Shown: positions 53,693 through 60,704 of the stretch, piece by piece
Numbering within the stretch: the first letter of the stretch is position 1
Layout: each line of letters starts with the position of its first letter
Assembly: GCF_024158915.1 (NCBI RefSeq)
Contig: NZ_JAMZGF010000024.1
Coordinates: 1-64,000 of the forward strand
Reading direction: 5' to 3'
DNA: 64,000 nt
Source: Chryseobacterium sp. S0630
GTDB taxonomy: Bacteria; Bacteroidota; Bacteroidia; Flavobacteriales; Weeksellaceae
The notes under the pieces: generated by a model
Databases searched by the model: none
Told to the model about the DNA's origin: nothing
What the model saw: only the letters and a program-made list of their open reading frames with translations
Program-made: the position numbers and the translations under genes

Positions 53693-54097
53693 TTAGCTCA
53701 TTGGCCAAAGTCCGTCATAAGATGAATTTCCATACGTAATGCTTTCAGCACTTATTACAAAGCTGATCAGCATATTATTACTATCAATGGCATCGAAGTC
53801 TACTTCATGCTGGATTACATATCCGTTTTCCCATTTCAAAGAAATCAGTGTTCCTTCTTCATGAGATTTATTAAAGTTGATTTCTCCGCTTGTTGGTTTA
53901 TATTTACTGTTTAATAAACTTTCTAACACATCAGATTTTTCTGTTGCTTCAATTGTTACTTTGATCAATGCGTTTGACGGGTCAGATGCTACACGTCCTG
54001 AAACATCTGTAGATCTTGACACGCTATAGTTAAGCTTTAACAACTTCTGACCTTCACCTCCATTGAATTTTAAGATTCCTCTTGAATTTCCTGCCAT
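53693..54097 (-). CDS. tssD: T6SS tube protein TssD (Hcp)
   Basis: This 134-residue protein matches the Bacteroidetes TssD family. It starts A-G-N-S-R-G-I-L-K-F, has the strand motif Y-S-V-S-R-S-T-D-x-S-G-R-V-x-S and ends in a Tyr/Ser-rich stretch. TssD hexamers stack to form the tube expelled with VgrG. Here it is a single-gene transcription unit, with a perfect -7 element at 54150-54157 and a terminator at 53644-53676. That fits a structural protein needed in many copies. Confidence 0.95.
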   Translation of the reverse strand: MAGNSRGILKFNGGEGQKLLKLNYSVSRSTDVSGRVASDPSNALIKVTIEATEKSDVLESLLNSKYKPTSGEINFNKSHEEGTLISLKWENGYVIQHEVDFDAIDSNNMLISFVISAESITYGNSSYDGLWPMS

Positions 54098-54149
54098 ATT
54101 CTTAAATTTTAATCATTAACGACTCTTCCCTGATATAGGATTTATATAA

Positions 54150-54157
54150 CAAAGATA
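54150..54157 (-). promoter_or_regulatory. -7 element for tssD
   Basis: TATCTTTG on the minus strand matches TAnnTTTG about 53 nt upstream of the tssD ATG. No good -33 TTG was identified. Confidence 0.5.
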
Positions 54158-54380
54158 GAGTTCATGTTCTAATTTAAAAAGTTTTTAGGGCACTGTTTCA
54201 GAAATTGTAGTAGTTCTACGACATTTTAAAATTCTATCCAACAAAATAATACAGGAATTTTAATCTAAGAAATCATATTTTATATTAAAATTTTTCTACA
54301 CAAACTCCCATTAATCCATACAAGACAGAAAGTCAAAACACAAAACAACACTCACAACCAAATACTTAAACTCTTATAAT

Positions 54381-54656
54381 TTAATGTTTATATATATACC
54401 CTGCTACCATAATAATAAGATTAACAATCACTAAAATCATTAAAATATTACCGTATTTTCTTTTTTTATCGATGAAACTCGCGCCAAGGATCAAAAAGAA
54501 TAACAATAAGGTGTATACCGCCGGATACATTTGAAAAGCTTCTGAAAATTTCCCTTCAAATACCAATACGATTGCTCTCTGTGCACCACAGCCCAGACAT
54601 TCTATCCCTAAAAACTTTTTACTGGGACAGGTAAGCATAAAATCATTGATATCCAT
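54381..54656 (-). CDS. DUF2752 membrane protein
   Basis: This 91-residue protein has the DUF2752 signature C-L-G-C-G-A-Q-R-A near residue 20, followed by two membrane helices (about 44-58 and 68-88). The family is of unknown function. It lies 29 nt downstream of the old-yellow-enzyme gene on the same strand and probably shares its transcript. No functional link between the two is apparent. Confidence 0.87.
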   Translation of the reverse strand: MDINDFMLTCPSKKFLGIECLGCGAQRAIVLVFEGKFSEAFQMYPAVYTLLLFFLILGASFIDKKRKYGNILMILVIVNLIIMVAGYIYKH

Positions 54657-54685
54657 TTCTGAGTTTTTTATGAATTTTCCATTGT

Positions 54686-55738
54686 CTAAGAAGAAATTTT
54701 GGCTCGGGTATACTGATGTGGGAAAAAGCAGTCTGCTTTCATTTCAAAAGACCCCTGAACAGCAATATATGGATTTCTAAGGATCTCTCTTGCCACAAAA
54801 ATAAGATCTGCGTCGCCTTTCTGAAGGATTTCCTCAGCCTGCTCCACATTGGTTATCAATCCTACAGCTCCTGTCTTTACACCTGCTTCATTTCTCACCT
54901 GTGATGAAAAAGGAACCTGATAGCCATCAAAAACGGGAATTTTCGCTCCATGAATATTTCCGCCGCTGGATACATCCACAAGATCTACGGAATGTTCTTT
55001 TAAAATTTTTGCCAGTTCTACGCTACTATCTATATCCCAGCCATTTTCAGCATATTCCGTTCCTGAGATTCTTACAAAAAGGGCTGTATTTTCATCCAGT
55101 TCTTCGTTAACGGCATCTATAATTTCGATCAGAAATCTGATTCTGTTTTCAAAGCTTCCTCCATATTCATCTGTTCTGATATTGGAAAGCGGCGACAAAA
55201 ACTGATGAATCAGATATCCGTGAGCTCCGTGAATTTCGATGACATCAAAACCTGCTTTTACGGCTCTTCGGGCTGCTTTTTTAAAATTCTGAACAATTTC
55301 CTTTACCTCATCTGTACTCAATACATGCGGAATTCTTTCCGTAGGATGATAAGGAATAGGGCTTGGAGCTACAGTTTCCCAACCTTCCTCCACAGGAATC
55401 TGTATATTATTCCAGGTTGACCCTTTTCTTCCGGCATGAGCCAGCTGAATTCCTATTTTACTTTCTGAGTTTTTATGGACAAATTCTACAATTCTTTGTA
55501 ATTTCTCTGCCTGTTCATCATTCCAGATTCCCATGCAGTGATTGGTAATTCGTCCTTTCGGTTCTACTCCTGTAGCTTCTACAATCAAAAGACCGGTACC
55601 GCCCTGAGATCTGCTTCCGTAGTGTACAAAATGGAAGTCGTTTGCTTCTCCGTTTTCACAGGAATACATGCACATAGGTGACATGACCCATCTGTTTTTC
55701 AACTCTATATTCCTGAATTTTATTGGTGTGTATAACAT
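54686..55738 (-). CDS. namA: NADPH dehydrogenase (old yellow enzyme, NamA/YqjM type)
   Basis: This 350-residue FMN-dependent TIM-barrel reductase acts on activated C=C bonds. The flavin-tuning Cys lies in S-P-M-C-M-Y-S near residue 22. The substrate-binding His pair and Arg are in Q-L-A-H-A-G-R-K-G, and the barrel motif H-G-A-H-G-Y-L-I-H-Q-F-L-S-P is present. The length and Cys motif place it with YqjM/NamA rather than the classical OYE branch. It is followed by the DUF2752 gene. Natural substrates of such enzymes are mostly unknown. Confidence 0.93.
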   Translation of the reverse strand: MLYTPIKFRNIELKNRWVMSPMCMYSCENGEANDFHFVHYGSRSQGGTGLLIVEATGVEPKGRITNHCMGIWNDEQAEKLQRIVEFVHKNSESKIGIQLAHAGRKGSTWNNIQIPVEEGWETVAPSPIPYHPTERIPHVLSTDEVKEIVQNFKKAARRAVKAGFDVIEIHGAHGYLIHQFLSPLSNIRTDEYGGSFENRIRFLIEIIDAVNEELDENTALFVRISGTEYAENGWDIDSSVELAKILKEHSVDLVDVSSGGNIHGAKIPVFDGYQVPFSSQVRNEAGVKTGAVGLITNVEQAEEILQKGDADLIFVAREILRNPYIAVQGSFEMKADCFFPHQYTRAKISS

Positions 55739-55838
55739 TTTTGCTCTTAAAAAAATTGAACTTTTTGCCGGGAGAATAAAATATTGCCCACTTCATTAAA
55801 AAGAACTAATTTTACCCCCCTTTTTTAGTTGACAATAT

Positions 55839-56321
55839 ATGAAAAAAGACATACAGATCAGTTACGAATATTTTAAAAATAGCAGTGAGCTGAGTGATAT
55901 AGAAAATAAACTATTTGAAAGAGCCAAAGAGGCTCGTGAGAATGCTTATGCACCTTATTCTCAATTTTTGGTAGGATGTTCCGTGTTATTGGAAAACGGA
56001 GAAATCTATTCCGGAAACAACCAGGAAAATGCCGCTTATCCATCAGGACTCTGCGCAGAAAGAACAACTCTGTTTTGGGTCGCTGCCAATTTTCCGGATG
56101 TGAAAATAAAAAAGATCTTTGTTGTAGGTGGTCCTAAAGAGTTTCACGAAAAAAATCCACCGATTCCTCCTTGCGGAGCTTGTCGCCAGAGTTTGATTGA
56201 ATACGAAACCAAGCAGAATGAGAATATTGACCTTTATTTTTCAAGTATGAATGAAGAGGTTGTAAAAGTAAGTGCAGTAAAAGATCTGCTTCCTTTTTAT
56301 TTTGATTCTACGTTTTTGTAA
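55839..56321 (+). CDS. cdd: Cytidine deaminase
   Basis: This 160-residue zinc enzyme of pyrimidine salvage converts cytidine and deoxycytidine to uridine forms. The catalytic motifs are C-A-E-R-T (zinc Cys and catalytic Glu) and P-P-C-G-A-C-R (two zinc Cys). The substrate segment A-Y-A-P-Y-S-Q-F and the N-x-E-N-A-A-Y-P-S-G motif are also intact. This is the tetrameric short form. It is transcribed divergently from namA and has its own terminator about 115 nt after the stop. Confidence 0.95.
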   Translation: MKKDIQISYEYFKNSSELSDIENKLFERAKEARENAYAPYSQFLVGCSVLLENGEIYSGNNQENAAYPSGLCAERTTLFWVAANFPDVKIKKIFVVGGPKEFHEKNPPIPPCGACRQSLIEYETKQNENIDLYFSSMNEEVVKVSAVKDLLPFYFDSTFL

Positions 56322-56433
56322 GAAAAAGCAAAAAGAATGCTACGGCAAAAAACACAAATCTATTTTTAGACTTTATGGCTTGATATTAAGTTTGTATTTT
56401 CTATTGCCAGATTTGTATAATAATATTTAGTTT

Positions 56434-56463
56434 AAAACCTGCAGTAATTCTGTAGGTTTTTTT
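56434..56463 (+). terminator. Terminator after cdd
   Basis: AAAACCTGCAG (56434-56444) pairs with CTGTAGGTTTT (56450-56460) with one G-T pair. A T run follows. Confidence 0.8.
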
Positions 56464-56482
56464 ATTGCTTTTTGTTGGAAAT

Positions 56483-56662
56483 ACGCAAGGATGCAAGGTT
56501 TTTTTGAGTTCTAAGTATTTTTAAGGCGCAAGAAAATCAGAGATTTTAAGTAGGGTAAAAGTATTTTTCATTACAATAGAAAATGTATTTCTAAATTTTA
56601 TCGAAGATAAAATCTTTGCGCCTCTCAACATCATATATTTTACAATTTTTGCGTCCTTGCGT
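56483..56662. repeat. Long imperfect fold-back element
   Basis: ACGCAAGGATGCAA (56483-56496) is matched in reverse complement, with 13 of 14 bases, at 56649-56662. Inside, AGGCGCAAGA (56524-56533) is matched in reverse at 56613-56623 with one indel. A perfect hairpin ATTTTATC-GAA-GATAAAAT also lies within (56595-56613). The whole is about 180 bp with no ORF and looks like a palindromic dispersed repeat. Confidence 0.65.
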
Positions 56663-56795
56663 TTTACCAACATTAAAACACTCGTAGATTATACAGATCT
56701 TGTAAACCCTGCCCAAGTTTGAAACCTTGACAGGTTGTGAAGCAAAACTTCACATTGACTAGCCCTAAATAAGCGCTATAGTTAAATAAGATAAG
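56663..56795. other. Non-coding region downstream of cdd
   Basis: There is no credible gene here. A small hairpin GTGAAG/CTTCAC near 56737-56753 and a CCTTGACAGG segment look like remnants of other intergenic repeats. Confidence 0.5.
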
Positions 56796-56828
56796 AAACC
56801 TAACAGGTTTTGGAAACCTGTTAGGTTT
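56796..56828. repeat. Palindromic intergenic repeat, copy 2
   Basis: A perfect 15-bp inverted repeat (56796-56810 with 56814-56828) with a TGG loop. It contains the same core AAACCTAACAGG as the palindrome at 58-90. Confidence 0.85.
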
Positions 56829-56880
56829 GTATGTTAAAGAATAAAGATTTGAATGCTATAGAATAAGGATCAGCATAAAA

Positions 56881-56912
56881 AAAGCTGTTTCATACGTTGA
56901 AACAACTTTTTT
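56881..56912 (-). terminator. Terminator after the barstar gene
   Basis: TGTTTCA (56886-56892) pairs perfectly with TGAAACA (56898-56904), with a 5-nt loop. AAAG/CTTT extends it outward, and the minus-strand 3' side ends in a T-run (complement of A-rich 56878-56883). The stop codon lies at 56917. Confidence 0.8.
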
Positions 56913-56916
56913 ATTA

Positions 56917-57228
56917 TTATTCTTCAGATTCTACATCCTCATCGTCTTCATCTTCGTACTGCTCGAGATAGTAGCTAAAGCTGAAGTCTTCAACCTCTTC
57001 TTCCGCATCTTCCAGCGTGGTCAGCAAGTCTTCAAAAATCTCAAGCTGATCTACAGTCATGTTGACAAATTCTAAATGGAGGGGCATTTCCAGATCACCG
57101 CTAATGGTATCAAAAAGTGCATCAAGATTATCACCAAAATGCTCCGGAAGCTGGATTTTTTCCTTTAGCTGGGCGTAAAAATCTTCATAGTCACCTATGT
57201 CTGTAAAATCTATATATACTGTCTTCAT
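56917..57228 (-). CDS. Barstar-family ribonuclease inhibitor
   Basis: This 103-residue protein carries the barstar core L-P-E-H-F-G-D-N-L-D-A-L-F-D at residues 27-40. Asp36 and Asp40 correspond to barstar Asp35 and Asp39, which plug the barnase active site. Trp38 of barstar is Phe39 here. A very acidic tail (about 90-103) is additional. The ATG overlaps the archaemetzincin-like stop codon as ATGA, so translation is coupled. A barnase homologue is encoded 1.05 kb upstream on the same strand, making this its likely cytosolic inhibitor. Confidence 0.93.
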   Translation of the reverse strand: MKTVYIDFTDIGDYEDFYAQLKEKIQLPEHFGDNLDALFDTISGDLEMPLHLEFVNMTVDQLEIFEDLLTTLEDAEEEVEDFSFSYYLEQYEDEDDEDVESEE

Positions 57229-57848
57229 ATTGAATTAAATTTCCAATTTTTATTAATTAAAAAAGTTTTGCATTTTTTGCAGAAATCCGTTTCTTCATTG
57301 GTTGGATTCTTACCTTCTGCATCTCTCATAAAACACATTTTTTCCGGGCAATGTGGCAGCCCTTGTGTATGACCAAGCTCATGAATGGCTATTTTGTAAA
57401 ACTGTTCATCCCGGTTTTCTTTGCTCAATCTGAAATTTGAAGCCACGCAAGCTTTTCCTGGCCTATACCCCAACCCCATGATTCCAAAGTCTTTTATCTT
57501 TCCTCTGGTAGCACTGATATCCTTTGCTGTAAGACCAATGGTAACAAAGCCTTCTTTTGTTTCCTTATTCAAAAATTTAATGATTGAATCAGCTCTATAC
57601 CGGTTTCTCTCTTTATAATAAGTATTTTCAGGAAAGTCTATCGCTGCCAGAACTTTTACGTTCGGATATACATTTTTTATTCCTTCAGCTACTTTTGCTA
57701 CAGTTTCATGATTAATATCTTTAAATGGCTGTATGAGGATTGTTATGGCTGGTTTTTCTACTTTTTCCTTTACCTCATTCTTCTTTTCCGAACATGAAAG
57801 CATCAGAAATAAGATGATGGTAAAGTAAAAAAGGCTATAATTTTTCAA
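57225..57848 (-). CDS. Archaemetzincin-like metalloprotease lipoprotein
   Basis: The protein has 207 residues, with a hydrophobic signal and lipobox L-S-C (Cys19). The extended zinc motif H-E-L-G-H-T-Q-G-L-P-H-C lies at 156-167. Cys172, Cys190 and Cys193 follow at the spacing typical of archaemetzincins (Cys-x4-Cys-x17-Cys-x-x-Cys). Archaemetzincins are metzincin-fold peptidases mostly known as cytosolic enzymes, so a lipoprotein form is notable. The start codon is TTG, because an in-frame stop lies four codons upstream. It is coupled by a 4-nt overlap to the barstar gene. Confidence 0.9.
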   Translation of the reverse strand: MKNYSLFYFTIILFLMLSCSEKKNEVKEKVEKPAITILIQPFKDINHETVAKVAEGIKNVYPNVKVLAAIDFPENTYYKERNRYRADSIIKFLNKETKEGFVTIGLTAKDISATRGKIKDFGIMGLGYRPGKACVASNFRLSKENRDEQFYKIAIHELGHTQGLPHCPEKMCFMRDAEGKNPTNEETDFCKKCKTFLINKNWKFNSI

Positions 57849-57888
57849 AATTAAGATTTATAATAATTACAATGCAAATTATACATTG

Positions 57889-57922
57889 GTCATTGCGAGG
57901 AGCTATGCGCCGAAGCAATCTC
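57889..57922. repeat. Left inverted repeat of the GIY-YIG element
   Basis: 34 bp that match the reverse complement of 58244-58277 in the outer 13 and inner 12 bases, leaving a variable 9-bp centre. It overlaps the last codons and stop of the GIY-YIG gene. Confidence 0.9.
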
Positions 57923-58228
57923 AAAAACATCCATAATACTTTCAATATCACCTGTAAGGTCTTTCCAATCAGGATTTATACTATTGATTAAATCCAGTTT
58001 CTTTTGTCTTGAACCTGCTTTTATTTGTTTTTCTCTACATATAGCATCTCCAATTTCCTGAAAGGATTCCCAATACACAAGTATATACAAATTATATCTT
58101 GAAGTAAAACTTTGAGAATAATAGGACTCCTTATGCTGTTGAACACGTTTGGGCAGATTTGAAGTAACTCCTGTATAAAGAGTAGTGTGGTTTTTATTGG
58201 TCATGATGTAGACAAAACCCGCTTTCAC
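57890..58228 (-). CDS. GIY-YIG nuclease family protein
   Basis: This 112-residue protein of the small stand-alone GIY-YIG type shows F-V-Y-I-M-T-N-K near residue 5 and L-Y-T-G-V-T-S-N-L-P-K-R-V-Q-Q-H (17-32), where Tyr, Gly and Arg are the catalytic signature. A further pattern is A-I-C-R-E-K-Q-I-K with its conserved Glu. It should cut DNA. The gene lies exactly inside a pair of 34-bp inverted repeats, and its last ten codons are part of the left repeat. This suggests a mobile or repeat-associated nuclease inserted between the barnase and archaemetzincin genes. Confidence 0.92.
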   Translation of the reverse strand: MKAGFVYIMTNKNHTTLYTGVTSNLPKRVQQHKESYYSQSFTSRYNLYILVYWESFQEIGDAICREKQIKAGSRQKKLDLINSINPDWKDLTGDIESIMDVFEIASAHSSSQ

Positions 58229-58243
58229 CTGTGATTCTTTTTA

Positions 58244-58277
58244 GAGATTGCTTCGTTACTCCGTTCCTCGCAATGAC
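58244..58277. repeat. Right inverted repeat of the GIY-YIG element
   Basis: 34-bp partner of 57889-57922. It starts 15 bp upstream of the GIY-YIG start codon and ends 1 bp from the barnase stop codon. No target-site duplication is obvious. Confidence 0.9.
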
Positions 58278-58278
58278 A

Positions 58279-58782
58279 TTACTGCTTTTCAAAACTTTTA
58301 TAATGGTTTTTCGTAAGGTATACATCGCCATTTTGAGTATAGATGATACGATCAGCATTTCTTCCACCACAATGATAGTTTACATCTGCTTCAAAGTATC
58401 GTTCTCCATCCGGCAAAAGTCCTTCCCTGTTTCCGAATTTATCTCCACCAATCGCTTTTCCGGGAAGTACATCACACAAATTTCCTTGGGAAGGATTCCA
58501 GCCCTGTTTTCTTGCTTCATTTTTGGTGATATAATAATCCGGAAGCTTATGATTTTGCTTTACATAGCTGATTACCGTTTTCTCTTCTGTAAGCTGATCT
58601 ATAGAAACCTGAGCAGATGAATTTCTCTCCGAAGAAGTACTTCCATAACTCACTGTTTCTTTTTTTGCAGAACCTGACTGATCTTTTTTATCTTCAATAA
58701 AGTTCCTGTAGACGTACATCACAGACATTCCGAAAAGAAGCCCCAGACATATAAAAAACACAGATCTTATTTTACCGTTCAT
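58279..58782 (-). CDS. Membrane-anchored barnase-type ribonuclease
   Basis: The protein has 167 residues. One N-terminal membrane helix (about 8-25) is followed by a Ser/Lys-rich linker (27-60) and a barnase domain (about 70-167). The match to Bacillus barnase is strong: H-K-L-P-D-Y-Y-I-T-K-N-E-A, G-N-L-C-D-V-L-P-G-K-A-I-G-G-D and N-R-E-G. Catalytic Glu131, Arg141, Arg145 and His160 correspond to barnase Glu73, Arg83, Arg87 and His102 with identical spacing. The active domain would face the periplasm or be released. A barstar homologue is encoded downstream at 56917. Confidence 0.94.
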   Translation of the reverse strand: MNGKIRSVFFICLGLLFGMSVMYVYRNFIEDKKDQSGSAKKETVSYGSTSSERNSSAQVSIDQLTEEKTVISYVKQNHKLPDYYITKNEARKQGWNPSQGNLCDVLPGKAIGGDKFGNREGLLPDGERYFEADVNYHCGGRNADRIIYTQNGDVYLTKNHYKSFEKQ

Positions 58783-58808
58783 AGCTATTATTTAATGTAA
58801 TACTATTT

Positions 58809-59600
58809 TTATGCTCTCCACTCTTCAGGAATATCACAAACCGGAATTGGATCCATTTTATGTTTCGCAGCTTTATGCATTCTGTCGAAGATTAAGAATA
58901 CTTCCTTATCTCTTCCTTCGTAATCATCGGCTGTTTTAGTTCCGTATTCTTTCTGTATTTTTTCCAGTTCCGGATAAGTAGCTCCAATCTGCTGCTCATC
59001 TGTTCTGTCTACATCCCAAAGCCCATCCGTAGGAATTGCTTCCTGGATGCTTTTAATTAAATTCAGTCCTGTGGCAAGTTTATATACTTCAGTTTTATAA
59101 AGGTCTGCAATTGGAGAAACATCTACTCCACCATCACCATATTTTGTATAAAAACCAATCCCGAAATCCTCCACTTTATTTCCTGTTCCACAAACCAAAA
59201 GTCCGTTCAGCTGTCCATAATAATACAGTGTAAGCATTCTCAAACGGGCTCTTGTATTGGCAAAAGCTAATTTTTCATTAGGATAAAGATCATCATTTAC
59301 ATCAAAAGTTTTGTAAAGTTCCTCAAAAGCAGGTGTCAAATCTACTGACATGGTTTCTACATTAGGAAATCTGGCTTTAAGGTCATTCATATGATCCACT
59401 GCACGACCTACCTGATCTGCTTTCTGACGGATGGGCATCTCTATCAATAATGTTTTCAGCCCGGTCATTGCTGCCAGTGTAGAAACTACCCCGGAATCTA
59501 CTCCTCCGGAAACCCCGATTACATATCCGTTTACTCTTGCTTTTGCTGCATAATCTTTTAACCAGCTTACAATATGATCTATCACTTTTTGTGTCTGCAT
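58809..59600 (-). CDS. nadE: NAD(+) synthase
   Basis: This 263-residue enzyme performs the last step of NAD synthesis, amidation of nicotinate adenine dinucleotide. The ATP pyrophosphatase P-loop is S-G-G-V-D-S (31-36). Further motifs are N-T-R-A-R-L-R-M-L-T-L-Y and G-T-G-N-K-V-E-D-x-G-I-G-F-Y-T-K-Y-G-D-G. There is no glutaminase domain, so it is probably an ammonia-dependent form. It lies 12 nt downstream of a GNAT gene and 26 nt upstream of the barnase gene. Confidence 0.95.
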   Translation of the reverse strand: MQTQKVIDHIVSWLKDYAAKARVNGYVIGVSGGVDSGVVSTLAAMTGLKTLLIEMPIRQKADQVGRAVDHMNDLKARFPNVETMSVDLTPAFEELYKTFDVNDDLYPNEKLAFANTRARLRMLTLYYYGQLNGLLVCGTGNKVEDFGIGFYTKYGDGGVDVSPIADLYKTEVYKLATGLNLIKSIQEAIPTDGLWDVDRTDEQQIGATYPELEKIQKEYGTKTADDYEGRDKEVFLIFDRMHKAAKHKMDPIPVCDIPEEWRA

Positions 59601-59612
59601 CGTTTATCTTTT

Positions 59613-60146
59613 TTAGTCTATTCCAAATTCCTGAGGGTATTTCACCACTCCTTTTTTATCTTTTAATCCGTCTTTTACCAATTCTATTGCCATTCCATTT
59701 TCTTCCGGAATATCAAACGGAAAAGAGATCCCAAAATTACTCGTTTTTTTGTAACCAAAGCGTGGATAATATTTTTCGTGCCCGATCAATATCACCGATT
59801 CATATCCCAATTCTTCCGCAATCCGATGTCCTTCAAGAATCAGTTTCGCTCCGATTCCCTGATTCTGAAACTCAGGTTTTACGGAAACAGGTGCCAAGGC
59901 AAGAGAATCAAACGATTCGTTGTCATTGACAATTTTAATTTTCGTAAACAGAATATGTCCGGCAATTGTACCCTTTTCATCTTCCGCTACTAATGACAAT
60001 TCCGGGATAAAGGCGTCAGATTTTCTCAATTTTTCTACCAGAAACTGTTCCTGATGATCACTGTGTTCCATTTCCCTGAAAGCTTCTTCCGTAAGCTGAA
60101 AGACCTGTTGATGATCTTTTTTTTCTTCCCTTCGTATTGTTATCAT
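59613..60146 (-). CDS. GNAT family N-acetyltransferase
   Basis: This 177-residue acetyltransferase has the acetyl-CoA-binding motif A of V-K-P-E-F-Q-N-Q-G-I-G-A-K-L-I (about 92-106), followed by V-I-L-I-G-H-E-K-Y-Y-P-R-F-G-Y. The latter is typical of the YhbS-like group. The substrate is unknown. Its start overlaps the preceding GNAT gene by 4 nt (ATGA), and nadE follows 12 nt later, so all are in one transcript. Confidence 0.9.
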   Translation of the reverse strand: MITIRREEKKDHQQVFQLTEEAFREMEHSDHQEQFLVEKLRKSDAFIPELSLVAEDEKGTIAGHILFTKIKIVNDNESFDSLALAPVSVKPEFQNQGIGAKLILEGHRIAEELGYESVILIGHEKYYPRFGYKKTSNFGISFPFDIPEENGMAIELVKDGLKDKKGVVKYPQEFGID

Positions 60147-60670
60147 TTTTTACTGTATTTTTCACGCTTCAGCTCATACCAGAAACATATTACCCCATCT
60201 TCATCAAACTCTCCGGTTTTTTCAAAACCCAATTTTCCAAGGATATACTTTGAACCTGCATTTTCGGAATCTGCATAGGCATAAATAGCATTTGTATTTA
60301 ATTCATTAAAGCCATATTCAAGTATTCTTTCTGCAGCCTCAGTAGCATACCCTTTTCCCCAAAATTCCGGAATAAAACGATAGCCCAAATCCAGAGTATT
60401 GACATAACCATTGATTGGGCTTGTCAATAATTTTAGTCCACACCATCCTATCAGCAAGCCACTTTCTTTTTCAATAACAGCAAGCCTTCCGACTCCATTT
60501 TCTTCATACTGCTTCTGAATCATTTTAATTACTTCCTTTGATTCTTCCTTTGTTGCCACAGGTTCCCCCAGATATTTCATTACTTCAGGATCGGAATCCA
60601 TCAGAAACATACGTTCAAAATCTGTCTCTTCAAGTTTTCTTAGAATCAATCTTTCGGTTTCTAATACCAT
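60143..60670 (-). CDS. RimJ/RimL-type GNAT acetyltransferase, copy 2
   Basis: This protein has 175 residues from the ATG at 60670; the longer in-frame start at 60721 would overlap the preceding gene and adds an unrelated Lys-rich leader. It shows E-T-E-R-L-I-L-R-K at the N-terminus, the Y-R-F-I-P-E-F-W-G-K-G-Y-A-T-E-A motif A, and N-A-G-S-K-Y-I-L-G-K-L-G-F. It is a close tandem paralogue of the protein encoded at 60705-61235. Such enzymes acetylate protein N-termini or small amines. Confidence 0.9.
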   Translation of the reverse strand: MVLETERLILRKLEETDFERMFLMDSDPEVMKYLGEPVATKEESKEVIKMIQKQYEENGVGRLAVIEKESGLLIGWCGLKLLTSPINGYVNTLDLGYRFIPEFWGKGYATEAAERILEYGFNELNTNAIYAYADSENAGSKYILGKLGFEKTGEFDEDGVICFWYELKREKYSKK

Positions 60671-60704
60671 TGTTTTTTGTTTATTTTTTTTCAAAAGGAA
60701 TCTC

